Below are positions 1 to 8,482 of a stretch of DNA of 64,000 bases, piece by piece. Below the pieces are notes generated by a model. The model made no database searches. It was not told where the DNA came from and was given only the letters and a program-made list of their open reading frames with translations. Origin of the DNA: Rhodococcus sp. P1Y (GTDB lineage Bacteria; Actinomycetota; Actinomycetes; Mycobacteriales; Mycobacteriaceae); assembly GCF_003641205.1 (NCBI RefSeq), contig NZ_CP032762.1, forward strand, positions 5,042,001-5,106,000, read 5' to 3'. The stretch's first letter is position 1. Every line of letters begins with the position of its first letter. Both the position numbers and the translations under genes were made by a program.

Positions 1-176
1 CCGACGGCCATCCCGGATTCACCGCGAAGGGCAGTGACACATCCTGTGAAGCAGGCGTCGAATCCGGCGACGGGTTCCTGCATTGGTCACTCAACTACTA
101 CTACGCGGCACCGCCACGACCCAGCTGCGACGTGGTCGAAGATCTGATCCGCGCCACCGTCGAGAACGCAAAGTAG
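1..176 (+). CDS. 3' end of a DUF3558-like protein (truncated by window edge)
   Basis: An open frame entering from the left edge (codons begin at base 3) ends with TAG at 174-176. The visible 57 residues contain two Cys (in SDTSCEAG and RPSCDVV) and a C-terminal helix. This layout matches the end of the DUF3558 lipoprotein seen immediately downstream, where a Cys followed by a central beta strand and then Cys plus a final helix also occurs. The stop is 9 bases before the GTG of the next gene, so the two look like a tandem, co-transcribed pair. The N-terminus, including any lipobox, is outside the window, so localisation cannot be seen. DUF3558 proteins are secreted lipoproteins of unknown function that are common in Corynebacteriales. 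Confidence 0.6.
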   Translation, partial: DGHPGFTAKGSDTSCEAGVESGDGFLHWSLNYYYAAPPRPSCDVVEDLIRATVENAK

Positions 177-185
177 AACCGGGCG

Positions 186-734
186 GTGACACGACACATG
201 CGGACACGACACATGCGGACACGACGCGCGCAACTTGCTGCGATCGGCAGTGCTGTACTGCTGCTGATCAGCGGCTGCAGCACCACGGTCTCGGGCACAC
301 CGGTCGCTCAGGGAGCGGGCGGGTCCAACACCGAGTTCGACAAGCTCCTGCAGGAATGCGTCGCCGTTCCCGACGACAAGATCGCCGAGAGCGTCCAGGC
401 AGACATCGTCGACCAGTACTTCTTCGGTGCCGTGTGCATGTGGACCGGCAGCGGCCCGTCAGGGATCATCGACGTCACATTCGCCTGGTACGAGAACAAC
501 TCCCTCGGACGGGAGCGCACACTGGCCGAACAGCTCGACTACTCGATCGAGCCGACTACCGTGGCAGGAGCGAGCGCCTTCCTGTCCCGGCGGCCGGGCG
601 ACCCGGCGTCGTGCGGGATCACCGCGTCGTACTCCGGGACGATCACCTGGTGGGTTCAATACCGCGGCGGCACCGTCGATCCATGCCAAGGTGCTACCCG
701 ACTCGCAGAACTTACGTTGCAGCGCAATCAATAG
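186..734 (+). CDS. DUF3558-family lipoprotein
   Basis: A 182-residue protein with a short Arg-rich N-terminus, a hydrophobic segment and a lipobox-like end (LLISGC), so the mature protein probably starts at the Cys and is lipid-anchored outside the membrane. The remainder has the spaced Cys pattern of DUF3558 (LLQEC, VCMW, SCGI, PCQG). The function of the family is unknown. The start is uncertain. GTG at 186 and in-frame ATGs at 198 and 213 all lie within a 15-bp tandem duplication (196-225) that encodes repeated MRTRH, and none has a clear ribosome binding site. The ATG at 213 already gives a complete signal peptide. It follows another probable DUF3558 gene at a 9-base gap. Confidence 0.75.
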   Translation: MTRHMRTRHMRTRRAQLAAIGSAVLLLISGCSTTVSGTPVAQGAGGSNTEFDKLLQECVAVPDDKIAESVQADIVDQYFFGAVCMWTGSGPSGIIDVTFAWYENNSLGRERTLAEQLDYSIEPTTVAGASAFLSRRPGDPASCGITASYSGTITWWVQYRGGTVDPCQGATRLAELTLQRNQ

Positions 735-805
735 TGACCCCCTGCGCCCCTTCGGTTCAATAGGCTCGATCTTCGAGAGCACTGCTGATCGAGATGGAGC
801 CCGCT

Positions 806-2167
806 ATGACCGACGTGACCGAACTCGAACGAGCCCTCCCGGACGGGGCCGTCATCACCGACCCCGACATCACCGAGGGATACCGCCGGGACTGGGCCAA
901 GGATCCTAATGCCGGCACCCCGCTCGCTGTGGTGCGTGCTACGTGCACAGCGGATGTGCAGACGGTTCTGACCTGGGCGACGAAACACGGAGTCCCGGTG
1001 GTGCCACGTGGTGCCGGATCCGGATTGTCCGGTGGCGCAACCGCTGTCGACGGCGGGATCGTACTGAGCACCGAGCTTATGCGAGACATCCACGTCGACC
1101 CGGTCACACGCGTCGCGGTCACCCAGCCCGGACTGCTCAACGTCGAGGTCAAGAAGGCAGCGGCCGAACACGGCCTATGGTATCCACCGGATCCGTCGTC
1201 GTTCGAAATGTGTTCGATCGGCGGGAACGCAGCGACGAACGCGGGTGGACTGTGCTGCGTCAAGTACGGCGTGACAACCGACTACGTGCTCGGACTCGAA
1301 GTCGTTCTAGCCGACGGGACTGCCGTCAGGCTCGGCGGACCTCGCCTCAAAGATGTTGCGGGACTGTCGCTGACCAAGCTGTTCGTCGGCAGCGAAGGAA
1401 CACTCGGCATCATCACGGAGATCACCGTCCGGCTCATTCCTGCGCAGCCACCCGCGAGCACCGTCGTGGCGTCGTTCGCGTCGGTTCGCGACGCCACCGC
1501 GGCGATTCTCGCAATCACACGCACCCTCAGGCCGTCGATGCTGGAGTTCATGGATCGCGCGTCGATCGGCGCCGTCGAGGACGCGATGAACATGGGGCTC
1601 GACCGCAGCGCCGCATCGATGCTCATCGCGCGATCGGACTCCCCCGGTGTCGATCGAGCCCGAGAGATCGAGATCATGGCAGCGGCCTGCACCGAAGCGG
1701 GCGCCTCCGATGTATTCACCACCGACGATCCAGACGAGGGCGAAGCATTCGCTGCTGCAAGGCGTTTCGCGATTCCAGCCGTCGAGCGTCTGGGAAGCCT
1801 CCTGCTCGAAGACGTCGGGGTACCCCTGCCTGCGCTGCCCGATCTCGTCGAAGGCATCGAGCGCATCGCCGAGAAGTACGAGGTGCTCGTTGCCGTCATC
1901 GCCCACGCGGGAGACGGCAACACCCATCCGCTGATCGTGTTCGACCCGAACGACACCGACATGGAACGCCGAGCCAACATCGCCTTCGGCGCGATCATGG
2001 ATCTGGCAATCTCACTGGGCGGCACCATCACCGGAGAGCACGGCGTCGGAAGACTGAAGAAAGCGTGGCTCCCGGATCAGGTGGGTGCGGACGTCATGAA
2101 ACTCACTCAGCGCATCAAGACCGCCCTCGATCCGGAAGGAATTCTCAACCCTGGCGCGGTGCTCTAG
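806..2167 (+). CDS. FAD-linked oxidase (glycolate/D-lactate dehydrogenase, GlcD-like)
   Basis: A 453-residue flavoprotein of the FAD-binding type 4 / GlcD group, which oxidises 2-hydroxy acids such as glycolate or D-lactate. The PCMH-type FAD-binding domain is recognisable from VVPRGAGSGLSGG onwards, with the conserved IGGNAATNAGG loop, and the C-terminal FAD-oxidase domain has HAGDGNTHP and GEHGVGRLKKAW, which supply metal- and substrate-binding His residues. The ATG at 806 is chosen over the upstream ATG at 794 because GGAG at 796-799 sits 6 bases before it. The gene stands alone: no Fe-S GlcF partner is seen. The exact substrate cannot be read from the sequence. Confidence 0.88.
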   Translation: MTDVTELERALPDGAVITDPDITEGYRRDWAKDPNAGTPLAVVRATCTADVQTVLTWATKHGVPVVPRGAGSGLSGGATAVDGGIVLSTELMRDIHVDPVTRVAVTQPGLLNVEVKKAAAEHGLWYPPDPSSFEMCSIGGNAATNAGGLCCVKYGVTTDYVLGLEVVLADGTAVRLGGPRLKDVAGLSLTKLFVGSEGTLGIITEITVRLIPAQPPASTVVASFASVRDATAAILAITRTLRPSMLEFMDRASIGAVEDAMNMGLDRSAASMLIARSDSPGVDRAREIEIMAAACTEAGASDVFTTDDPDEGEAFAAARRFAIPAVERLGSLLLEDVGVPLPALPDLVEGIERIAEKYEVLVAVIAHAGDGNTHPLIVFDPNDTDMERRANIAFGAIMDLAISLGGTITGEHGVGRLKKAWLPDQVGADVMKLTQRIKTALDPEGILNPGAVL

Positions 2168-2231
2168 CACCCAGTGGTGCGCTTGGTTTCAGAGGGTCCC
2201 TTCTGGCTGCGGTTGACCGCGCCATTTCCGC

Positions 2232-2246
2232 TAGAGTTGCACTCTA
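2232..2246. promoter_or_regulatory. Perfect 6-3-6 palindrome upstream of the TetR gene
   Basis: TAGAGT-TGC-ACTCTA is a perfect inverted repeat in the 202-base gap between the oxidase stop and the TetR start. Size and position fit an autoregulatory TetR operator. A related imperfect site, TAGAGT-CGC-ACTACA, occurs at 3130-3144 upstream of the secreted-protein gene, so the regulator may control both. This is inference from symmetry and position only. Confidence 0.5.
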
Positions 2247-2369
2247 AGGAATATGAAGCAAGCTGTGTACGATCGAAGAACCGCGACGTGCAATGCCCGG
2301 TCGCGCTTCTTCGCCGGATAGATTCGATGGGTCTGCAACGGCGGTGCCGCGGGAAGGGGTGGTGAACAG

Positions 2370-3005
2370 ATGGGTACGCGCAAATACGTCTCATCCACCC
2401 GAGCCGACACCGCGGCGCAGACGAGGACGCGCATCCTCGACTCGGGTCAGCGGTTGTTCGTCGAACAGGGTTATTCGTCGACGACGCTGCGGCAGATCGC
2501 CGACTCGGCGGGTGTGGCGATCCAGACTGTGTATGCGGCTGGCAGCAAAGCCTCGCTCATGACCGCGATTCTGCAGCGTGCATTCATCGGAGACGAGAAG
2601 TTCGTCTCGCTGATCGAACGGCCTGAATTCGTGGCGATCATGACCGACGAGGACACCGACCGCGCTTTGAGCCGGTACGTGGATTTCGTCGTCGGCGCCA
2701 ACGCTCGAATCGCGGATCTGCATCATGCCGCCGTCCTCGCGGCGGACTCCGACCGTTCTATCGGCGAGGAAATCGAGCGCAGTGAACTACGACGGCTCGA
2801 CGACATCCACACCGGCAGCGTGTGGTTCGTCCATCGGCGGTTGATCGGCGCGGGCGAGGTCGCCGAGTTTGCCGACGTACTCAGCTACCTCACCAGCCCG
2901 CAGACCTATCGCTACTTCGCCGTCGACCGCGCATGGAGCCGCGAGCACTTCACGCGGTGGCTGCGCGCCTCGATAGACAGTCACCTGACGACGCCTGACG
3001 CCTGA
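2370..3005 (+). CDS. TetR/AcrR family transcriptional regulator
   Basis: A 211-residue one-component regulator. The N-terminal HTH has the usual form: TRILDSGQRLFVEQGYSSTTLRQIADSAGV followed by AIQTVYAAGSKASLM. The C-terminal ligand-binding half is diverged, as is normal for the family. A purine-rich stretch (GGGAAGGGGTGG) precedes the ATG. A palindrome about 125 bases upstream could be its own operator, and a related sequence lies in front of the next gene at 3124-3153. The ligand is not predictable. Possible targets are itself, the secreted protein downstream, or the FAD oxidase upstream. Confidence 0.88.
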   Translation: MGTRKYVSSTRADTAAQTRTRILDSGQRLFVEQGYSSTTLRQIADSAGVAIQTVYAAGSKASLMTAILQRAFIGDEKFVSLIERPEFVAIMTDEDTDRALSRYVDFVVGANARIADLHHAAVLAADSDRSIGEEIERSELRRLDDIHTGSVWFVHRRLIGAGEVAEFADVLSYLTSPQTYRYFAVDRAWSREHFTRWLRASIDSHLTTPDA

Positions 3006-3122
3006 CCCTCAATCCGCGCTCCCTGGCCACCCTCTGCAGCCCTACGTCCGGCTGCCGCGCGCCGAATCGCCTTCGACACCGCGGCTCCCGGTGCCGCTGC
3101 GTCCAATACGATCGCCGTCTTA

Positions 3123-3153
3123 TATTGACTAGAGTCGCACTACAGTCAATACT
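3123..3153 (+). promoter_or_regulatory. Promoter overlaid by an inverted repeat
   Basis: TTGACT (3125-3130) and AATACT (3148-3153) are spaced by 17 bases and resemble a sigma-A promoter. TATTGACT (3123-3130) and AGTCAATA (3144-3151) are exact inverted arms around a 13-base centre that resembles the palindrome at 2232-2246. A repressor bound here would cover both promoter boxes. It lies 58 bases before the secreted-protein ATG at 3211. Confidence 0.45.
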
Positions 3154-3210
3154 GTGGATCGAGCGAAACCCGATTCACGGGTCGCGCCGACCATACGAGG
3201 GAGCTAGGTC

Positions 3211-3597
3211 ATGCTCATCCATTCAAGCGTCCAGACACCATCGGGTCGAGTCCACTACCAGCACGGAACGGTCCCGGGTTGTGGTGTCATCCGGCGCGGC
3301 GCCCTGGCCGCGATCGGGACTGCAGCTGTGCTTGCAGCATTGACGGCAGGTACGACAGCGGCGACTGCCGCACCTCTGACCCCTGGGTACACGCAGGGGA
3401 GTACCGGCGGGGCCGTAGTGCTGCAGAACGGATTCGGCGGTGCGCAGTCCGGCCTGCCGCAGTCTTCGTCCGGATCAACCCCGGCGCAGGGGCCGTTCGG
3501 TCCGACGTCGGGCGGGTTGCAGAACGGGTTCGGCGGAGGAATACAGGGCGCATTGCTGGCCAATTCGCTCGGAGGTGGTGGCGGCTTCGGGAGGTAA
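3211..3597 (+). CDS. Small secreted Gly/Gln-rich protein
   Basis: A 128-residue protein with a long polar N-region, a hydrophobic Ala-rich core (about residues 31-51) and an AXA-type end (ATAAP), so it is probably exported and cleaved. The mature part is about 75 residues, low in complexity, rich in Gly, Ser, Gln and Pro, and carries two LQNGFGG repeats. It has no cysteines and no recognisable enzyme domain. GGGAGC lies a few bases before the ATG. Such short exported Gly-rich proteins are common in Rhodococcus and have no assigned role. The promoter and palindrome upstream suggest regulation shared with the adjacent TetR gene. Confidence 0.6.
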   Translation: MLIHSSVQTPSGRVHYQHGTVPGCGVIRRGALAAIGTAAVLAALTAGTTAATAAPLTPGYTQGSTGGAVVLQNGFGGAQSGLPQSSSGSTPAQGPFGPTSGGLQNGFGGGIQGALLANSLGGGGGFGR

Positions 3598-3672
3598 CGA
3601 GTAGCACGATTGCCAATCGGGCGCTCGCTGCACAGTCGAGTTCAGGGCAGCCGTAGAGGCCGGACCGCCGGA

Positions 3673-4980
3673 CTAATGCGAGGCGTGGGAGTCGGCGACG
3701 GCCAGCACCTCGTCGAGGATTTCGAGGCCCTGACGGATCTCGTCCTCGCTCGTGGTCAGGGGCGGCGCAATCTGAATGCGGTTGCCGGCCATGAAGGGCC
3801 ACAACCCACGCGACTTGGCGGCTGCGGTCACCTCCCCGATCGGCGTCGCGTCCTTACCCGAGGCTGCGAACGGCACCAACGGTTCCCGGGTCTTGCGGTC
3901 CTTGACGAGTTCGATCGCCCAGAAGAATCCCTTACCGCGCACCTCCCCCACACTCTGGTGAGACTCACCTAGCTTGGTCAGACCTGCGCCCAGGACATCC
4001 TCCCCCACCGTGCGAACGTGGCGCAGGATGTTGTCTCGTTCGAACACCCGGATCGACGCGACTCCGACTGCGCACGCCAATGGATGTCCCGAATACGTCA
4101 GCCCGCCGGGATACGGCTTGTGGTCGAACTTCGACGCTATCCGCTCGGAGATCACGACTCCCCCGAGAGGTACGTAGCCGGAATTGACGCCTTTGGCGAA
4201 CGTGATCAGGTCGGGAGCGACATCCCAGGCCTGGCACGCGAACCACTCACCGATTCTCCCGAAGCCGACCATCACCTCGTCTGCGATGTAGACGATGCCG
4301 TAGCGATCGCACAGCTCACGTACACCCGCGAGATACCCGGGCGGAGGCACGAGCACTCCGTTGGTGCCGACGACGGATTCGAGGATGAGGCCCGCGATGT
4401 TCTGCGCACCCTCGAGCTCGATTACCTGTTGAAGATGCGACAGAGCAGCAGCTGTTTCCTCCTCGGGCGAGGTAGTGCCCCACGGTGACCGGTAGGGGTA
4501 GGGCCCGAAGAAGCGAACGACGTCGACGTTGGTCGGCTCGGTGCCCCACCGCCTCGGCTCGCCGGTCAATCCGATGGCGACGCCGGTGCCGCCGTGGTAC
4601 GAGCGATACGCCGCAAGCATCTTGGTACGTCCGGTGTGTTGACGAGCCAGTCGAACGGCATGCTCGACGGCCTCGGCGCCACCGGTGGTGAAGAAGACCC
4701 GATTCAGATCACCGGGGGCGCGCTCGGCGACGAGCGCCGCGAGCTCGCTGCGTTTCGAGTTGGCCACCGTCGGGGAGATCGTCGTCAGGATCTGAGCCTG
4801 TTCGACGATCGCTGCGATCAGATCCGGATGTTGGTGTCCCAGATTGACATTGACGAGCTGTGACGAGAAGTCGAGATACCGGTTTCCTTTGTCGTCCCAG
4901 AACCACGACCCCGAACCGCCGTCGACCGTGATCGGATTCAACTCGGCCTGAGCCGCCCAGGAATAGAACACGTGATCCAT
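3673..4980 (-). CDS. Class III (omega) aminotransferase, pyrimidine/beta-alanine operon
   Basis: A 435-residue PLP-dependent aminotransferase of the class III group. The PLP lysine is K263 in FAKGVNSGY and the pyridine-binding Asp is D234 in IADEVMVGFGR. The glycine-rich phosphate site is FFTTGGAEA near residue 97. It is the last gene of a four-gene minus-strand operon with a C-N hydrolase, a dihydropyrimidinase and an LLM oxidoreductase. The likely job is therefore transamination of beta-alanine or 3-aminoisobutyrate, the amine product of pyrimidine breakdown, to a semialdehyde. Only the operon context supports that substrate, since class III enzymes vary widely. GGAGG lies upstream of the ATG, and 51 bases separate it from the preceding gene. 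Confidence 0.88.
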   Translation of the reverse strand: MDHVFYSWAAQAELNPITVDGGSGSWFWDDKGNRYLDFSSQLVNVNLGHQHPDLIAAIVEQAQILTTISPTVANSKRSELAALVAERAPGDLNRVFFTTGGAEAVEHAVRLARQHTGRTKMLAAYRSYHGGTGVAIGLTGEPRRWGTEPTNVDVVRFFGPYPYRSPWGTTSPEEETAAALSHLQQVIELEGAQNIAGLILESVVGTNGVLVPPPGYLAGVRELCDRYGIVYIADEVMVGFGRIGEWFACQAWDVAPDLITFAKGVNSGYVPLGGVVISERIASKFDHKPYPGGLTYSGHPLACAVGVASIRVFERDNILRHVRTVGEDVLGAGLTKLGESHQSVGEVRGKGFFWAIELVKDRKTREPLVPFAASGKDATPIGEVTAAAKSRGLWPFMAGNRIQIAPPLTTSEDEIRQGLEILDEVLAVADSHASH

Positions 4981-5031
4981 CTACTAGCCGCCTTCCTCCA
5001 CCGTCACCTGTACGAGAGCGTACGACTCCCG

Positions 5032-6063
5032 TCACGACGTTGCCGTCACCTGCTCGTCCACGAACGGAATGATGAACTCTCCGTAGGCTTCGAGTGTCGC
5101 GGACTTCGCGTCGTGTTGTAGGTACACCGAGAACTGGTCGACTCCGAGCTTTTCCAGATCTTTCAGCCTCGTCAGGTGTTCCGCTGGGCTACCGAGCAGG
5201 CAGAATCTGTCGATCACCTCGTCCGCCACGAACTCCGCATGGGAATTGCCGGACTTGCCGTGCGCGTTGTAGTCGTAGCCGCTACGCCCGTCGATATAGC
5301 CGGTGAGCGCGCTGGGGATACCTCCGCCCTGCTGGCCGTAGCGCGCAACGAGGTCCGCGACATGGTTGCCGACCATGCCCCCGAACCACCGGCACTGATC
5401 GCGCGCATGCGCCATCGCCGCTTCGCTGCCGTCGGTCACGTATGCCGGGGCAGCAATGCAGAACTTGATCGACGCCGGATCCCGCCCTGCCGCTTCGGCT
5501 GCCGCACGCACCCGACCGATGGTCCACGACGCGATGTCGGGGTCGGCCAACTGCAGGATGTACCCGTCCGCTACCTCCCCGGTGAGGTCGAGCGCTTTCG
5601 GTCCGTACGCGGCGACCCAAATTTCGAGCCTCGAATCACCTGCCCATGGGAACTGGACGGTGGTGTCACCGAGCTTCGCGGACCTACCGTTGGCGAGTTC
5701 GCGTATGACGTGAATGGACTCGCGCAGAGCTGCAAGCGTTGTCGGTTTACCCCCGAGAGTTCGAACTGCCGAGTCGCCGCGACCGATTCCGCAGATCGTA
5801 CGGTTGCCGTACATCTCGTTCAGAGTCGCGAACGTCGAAGCTGTGACCGTCCAGTCGCGGGTGGCCGGGTTGGTCACCATCGGACCGACGGTCACTCGCC
5901 TCGTCTCGGCAAGTATCTGACTGTAGATGACGTACGGTTCCTGCCACAGCAGGTGCGAATCGAATGTCCATACATGCGAGAACCCATGCGTCTCCGCACG
6001 TCTGGCGAGATCGATGACGCGTGATGCAGGTGGGTTGCACTGCAACACGACTCCGATGTCCAT
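5032..6063 (-). CDS. LLM-class (F420-type) oxidoreductase
   Basis: A 343-residue luciferase-like TIM-barrel oxidoreductase, related to F420-dependent enzymes of the methylene-tetrahydromethanopterin reductase type. Typical features are the N-terminal strand MDIGVVLQ, FSHVWTFDSH, VTVGPMVTNPATR, GIGRGDSAVR and the C-terminal LGSPAEHLTRLKDLEKLGVDQF. Its ATG is 3 bases after the stop of the dihydropyrimidinase gene, so the two are translated together. A tight link to hydantoinase/pyrimidine genes suggests it acts on a uracil-like or dihydropyrimidine-like ring. Whether it reduces the ring with F420H2 or oxygenates it with FMN, as RutA does, cannot be told from the sequence. No dihydropyrimidine dehydrogenase gene is present in the operon. 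Confidence 0.85.
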   Translation of the reverse strand: MDIGVVLQCNPPASRVIDLARRAETHGFSHVWTFDSHLLWQEPYVIYSQILAETRRVTVGPMVTNPATRDWTVTASTFATLNEMYGNRTICGIGRGDSAVRTLGGKPTTLAALRESIHVIRELANGRSAKLGDTTVQFPWAGDSRLEIWVAAYGPKALDLTGEVADGYILQLADPDIASWTIGRVRAAAEAAGRDPASIKFCIAAPAYVTDGSEAAMAHARDQCRWFGGMVGNHVADLVARYGQQGGGIPSALTGYIDGRSGYDYNAHGKSGNSHAEFVADEVIDRFCLLGSPAEHLTRLKDLEKLGVDQFSVYLQHDAKSATLEAYGEFIIPFVDEQVTATS

Positions 6064-6066
6064 CGT

Positions 6067-7488
6067 TCACACGAGATTCTGCGACAGGGCACGTTTGACG
6101 AAACGGCCGTGGCCGGCACTGCCGAGATAGGCACCGGCGTCGACGATAACCCGCCCCCGCGAAATGACGGTGTCGACGTGTCCGTCGATCTCGAAACCCT
6201 CGTAGGCGGAGTAGTCCATGTTCATGTGATGCGCCTTTCCGAGTCCGATACTGGTGTGGCCGTTCGGGTCGTAGATCACGAGATCACCGTCGGCACCGGG
6301 AGAAACGATGCCCTTCCTCGGGTACATCCCGAACATGCGCGCCGGCGTCGTACAACACACCTCGACCCACTTCTCGAGGGTGATCTTGCCCGTTTTGACG
6401 CCCTGGAACATGAGGTCCATCCGGTGCTCGACGGATCCGATTCCGTTGGGAATCTTGGAGAAATCCCCGATACCCATCTCCTTCTGGTCCTTCATGCAGA
6501 AGGGGCAGTGATCTGTACTGACCGTGGCGACATCCCCGGTGCGCAGGTAACGCCACAGTTCGTCCTGGTGGCCTTCTGCGCGGGAGCGAAGCGGCGTCGA
6601 GCACACCCACTTCGCACCGTCGAAACCCGGTGCGCCGAGCTGTTCTTCGAGCGACAGATACAGATACTGTGGGCAGGTTTCGGCGAAGACGTTCTGACCT
6701 TTGCCTCGCGCCTGCGCGATCTGCTCGAGTGCCTGTTTGGCGGAGACGTGCACGACGTAGAGCGGTGCGCCGGTGACGTTCGCCAGCATGATCGCGCGGT
6801 GCGTGGCTTCTTCTTCGAGCTGCCACGGACGTGAGGTGCCGTGGAAGTACGGGGCAGTGTCTCCGCGCGCGACCGACTGCGCGACGAGCACGTCGATCGC
6901 GATTCCGTTCTCGGCGTGCATCATCAACAGCGCACCCGTCTCGGCTGCAGTCTGCATGGCGCGCAGGATTTTACCGTCGTCGGAGTAGAACACTCCCGGA
7001 TACGCCATGAACAGTTTGAAGCTGGACACCCCTTCGGACACGAGCTCGCTCATCGCCTTCAGGGAGTCGGTGTCGACCTCGCCGATGATCTGATGGAACC
7101 CGTAGTCGACGGCGCATCGACCCGATGCCTTCTCGTGCCAGAGCGCGAGCGTGTCCTGAACCCGTTGCCCTGGCGTCTGAATCGCGAAGTCGACGATGGT
7201 CGTGGTCCCGCCCCACGCCGCTGCCCGGGTACCGGTCTCGAACGTATCGGAGGCGAACGTGCCACCGAACGGCATCTCCATGTGCGTGTGGCCGTCGACG
7301 CCGCCCGGAAGCACGTACTTGCCGGTGGCGTCGATGACCGTGTCCGCGGACTCGGTGAGGTCCGCGGCGAGCGCAGTCGAACCAGGTTGGAGGACAGCAA
7401 CAATTGTGTCACCGTCGATCAGGACATCGAGTAGTTGCGAACCCGTCGGCGACACGACGGTGCCACCGTGCACAAACGTCGTACCCAT
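6067..7488 (-). CDS. hydA: Dihydropyrimidinase / D-hydantoinase
   Basis: A 473-residue amidohydrolase that opens dihydropyrimidine or hydantoin rings to N-carbamoyl amino acids. It has the metal-binding GGVDGHTHMEMPFGG motif (His67 and His69), the probable carboxylated Lys in SSFKLFMAYPGV, further metal His residues in LMMHAENG and YVVHVSAKQAL, and the Asp of STDHCPF. Length and order match the family. It lies between the C-N hydrolase gene upstream (42-base gap) and the LLM gene downstream (3-base gap), which makes the reductive pyrimidine pathway the most likely setting. Action on hydantoins is a plausible alternative or additional role. Confidence 0.94.
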   Translation of the reverse strand: MGTTFVHGGTVVSPTGSQLLDVLIDGDTIVAVLQPGSTALAADLTESADTVIDATGKYVLPGGVDGHTHMEMPFGGTFASDTFETGTRAAAWGGTTTIVDFAIQTPGQRVQDTLALWHEKASGRCAVDYGFHQIIGEVDTDSLKAMSELVSEGVSSFKLFMAYPGVFYSDDGKILRAMQTAAETGALLMMHAENGIAIDVLVAQSVARGDTAPYFHGTSRPWQLEEEATHRAIMLANVTGAPLYVVHVSAKQALEQIAQARGKGQNVFAETCPQYLYLSLEEQLGAPGFDGAKWVCSTPLRSRAEGHQDELWRYLRTGDVATVSTDHCPFCMKDQKEMGIGDFSKIPNGIGSVEHRMDLMFQGVKTGKITLEKWVEVCCTTPARMFGMYPRKGIVSPGADGDLVIYDPNGHTSIGLGKAHHMNMDYSAYEGFEIDGHVDTVISRGRVIVDAGAYLGSAGHGRFVKRALSQNLV

Positions 7489-7530
7489 CTCAGAGCTCCG
7501 ACCGGGATGTCATGGCGTCCACCCGCGTCG

Positions 7531-8367
7531 TCACGGTGCCACCAGGGGCCCGTAGGCGTCCGGTCTGCGATCGCGATAGAACGCCCAGCGGTCACGGACG
7601 GTCTTGATCAAGCTCAGGTCGAGGTCACGAACGATCAATTCCGGCTCGGTATCGGATGCAACGTCACCCACGAACTTGCCCTCGGGATCGACGAAATAGC
7701 TGGTGCCGTAGAAGTCGTCGTCACCGTACTCTTCGATGCCGACGCGGTTGATCGCCCCGATGTAATACTCGTTCGCCACGGCCGATGCCGGCTGTTCCAG
7801 CTTCCACAGGTAGTTGGACAGACCGCGCGAGGTGGCCGACGGGTTGAACACGATTTCGGCACCGGCCAGCCCCAGTGCGCGCCACCCCTCGGGGAAGTGA
7901 CGGTCGTAGCAGATGTAGACGCCGATTCTGCCCACTGCGGTGTCGAACACCGGCCAGCCCAGGTTGCCCGGACGGAAATAGAACTTCTCCCAGAATCCGT
8001 TCACGTGCGGGATGTGGTGCTTGCGGTATTTCCCGAGGTACGTACCGTCCGCGTCGACCACGGCCGCCGTGTTGTACAGAACACCCGGCTGCTCCTGCTC
8101 GTACACCGGCAGAATCATGACAATGCCGAGTTCCTTGGCCAACGCCGCGAATCGGTCGACGGTGGGGCCGGGAACCGATTCCGCGTAGTCGTAGAACTTG
8201 GCGTCCTGCAGCTGGCAGAAATACGGTCCGTAGAACAGTTCCTGAAAGCACACGACTTTCGCGCCTTGTTCGGCTGCGCTCCGCGCGTAGTCCTCGTGGG
8301 CCTTGATCATGGTCTCTTTGTCGCCGGTCCAACTCGTCTGGACCAGGGCCGCTCGAACTGTCGACAT
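7531..8367 (-). CDS. Nitrilase-superfamily C-N hydrolase, probable beta-ureidopropionase
   Basis: A 278-residue nitrilase-fold amidase. The catalytic triad is visible as E43 (CFQELFYG), K116 (KYRKHHIP) and C153 (YICYDRHFPE). This subgroup hydrolyses N-carbamoyl-beta-amino acids to beta-alanine or 3-aminoisobutyrate with release of CO2 and ammonia. It is the first gene of the operon ahead of the dihydropyrimidinase, which would supply its substrate. The ATG at 8367 is preferred, because GGAAG lies about 8 bases before it, whereas the in-frame ATG at 8382 directly abuts GAGGA. A palindrome and a possible -35 element lie upstream at 8436-8460. N-carbamoyl-D-amino-acid amidase activity is the alternative. 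Confidence 0.9.
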   Translation of the reverse strand: MSTVRAALVQTSWTGDKETMIKAHEDYARSAAEQGAKVVCFQELFYGPYFCQLQDAKFYDYAESVPGPTVDRFAALAKELGIVMILPVYEQEQPGVLYNTAAVVDADGTYLGKYRKHHIPHVNGFWEKFYFRPGNLGWPVFDTAVGRIGVYICYDRHFPEGWRALGLAGAEIVFNPSATSRGLSNYLWKLEQPASAVANEYYIGAINRVGIEEYGDDDFYGTSYFVDPEGKFVGDVASDTEPELIVRDLDLSLIKTVRDRWAFYRDRRPDAYGPLVAP

Positions 8368-8435
8368 GACTGCCACTTCCATTCCTCGCTGGCTGACCTT
8401 CTCAACCTAAGTGATGCGTGGGATGTGTGTGCGGT

Positions 8436-8460
8436 CAATCGTGTTACAACATCACGATTG
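8436..8460. promoter_or_regulatory. Operator-like palindrome at the head of the pyrimidine operon
   Basis: CAATCGTG (8436-8443) and CACGATTG (8453-8460) are perfect 8-base inverted arms around 9 bases. On the minus strand the arm runs into TTGACC, a good -35 hexamer for the operon that begins at 8367, so a bound repressor would block the promoter. The site is in the 115-base gap after the DNA ligase stop. No regulator gene adjoins it. The TetR gene at 2370 sits beyond the operon, but its own nearby palindrome has a different sequence. Confidence 0.5.
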
Positions 8461-8482
8461 GACGTTTCGGCCGAGTAACGAC

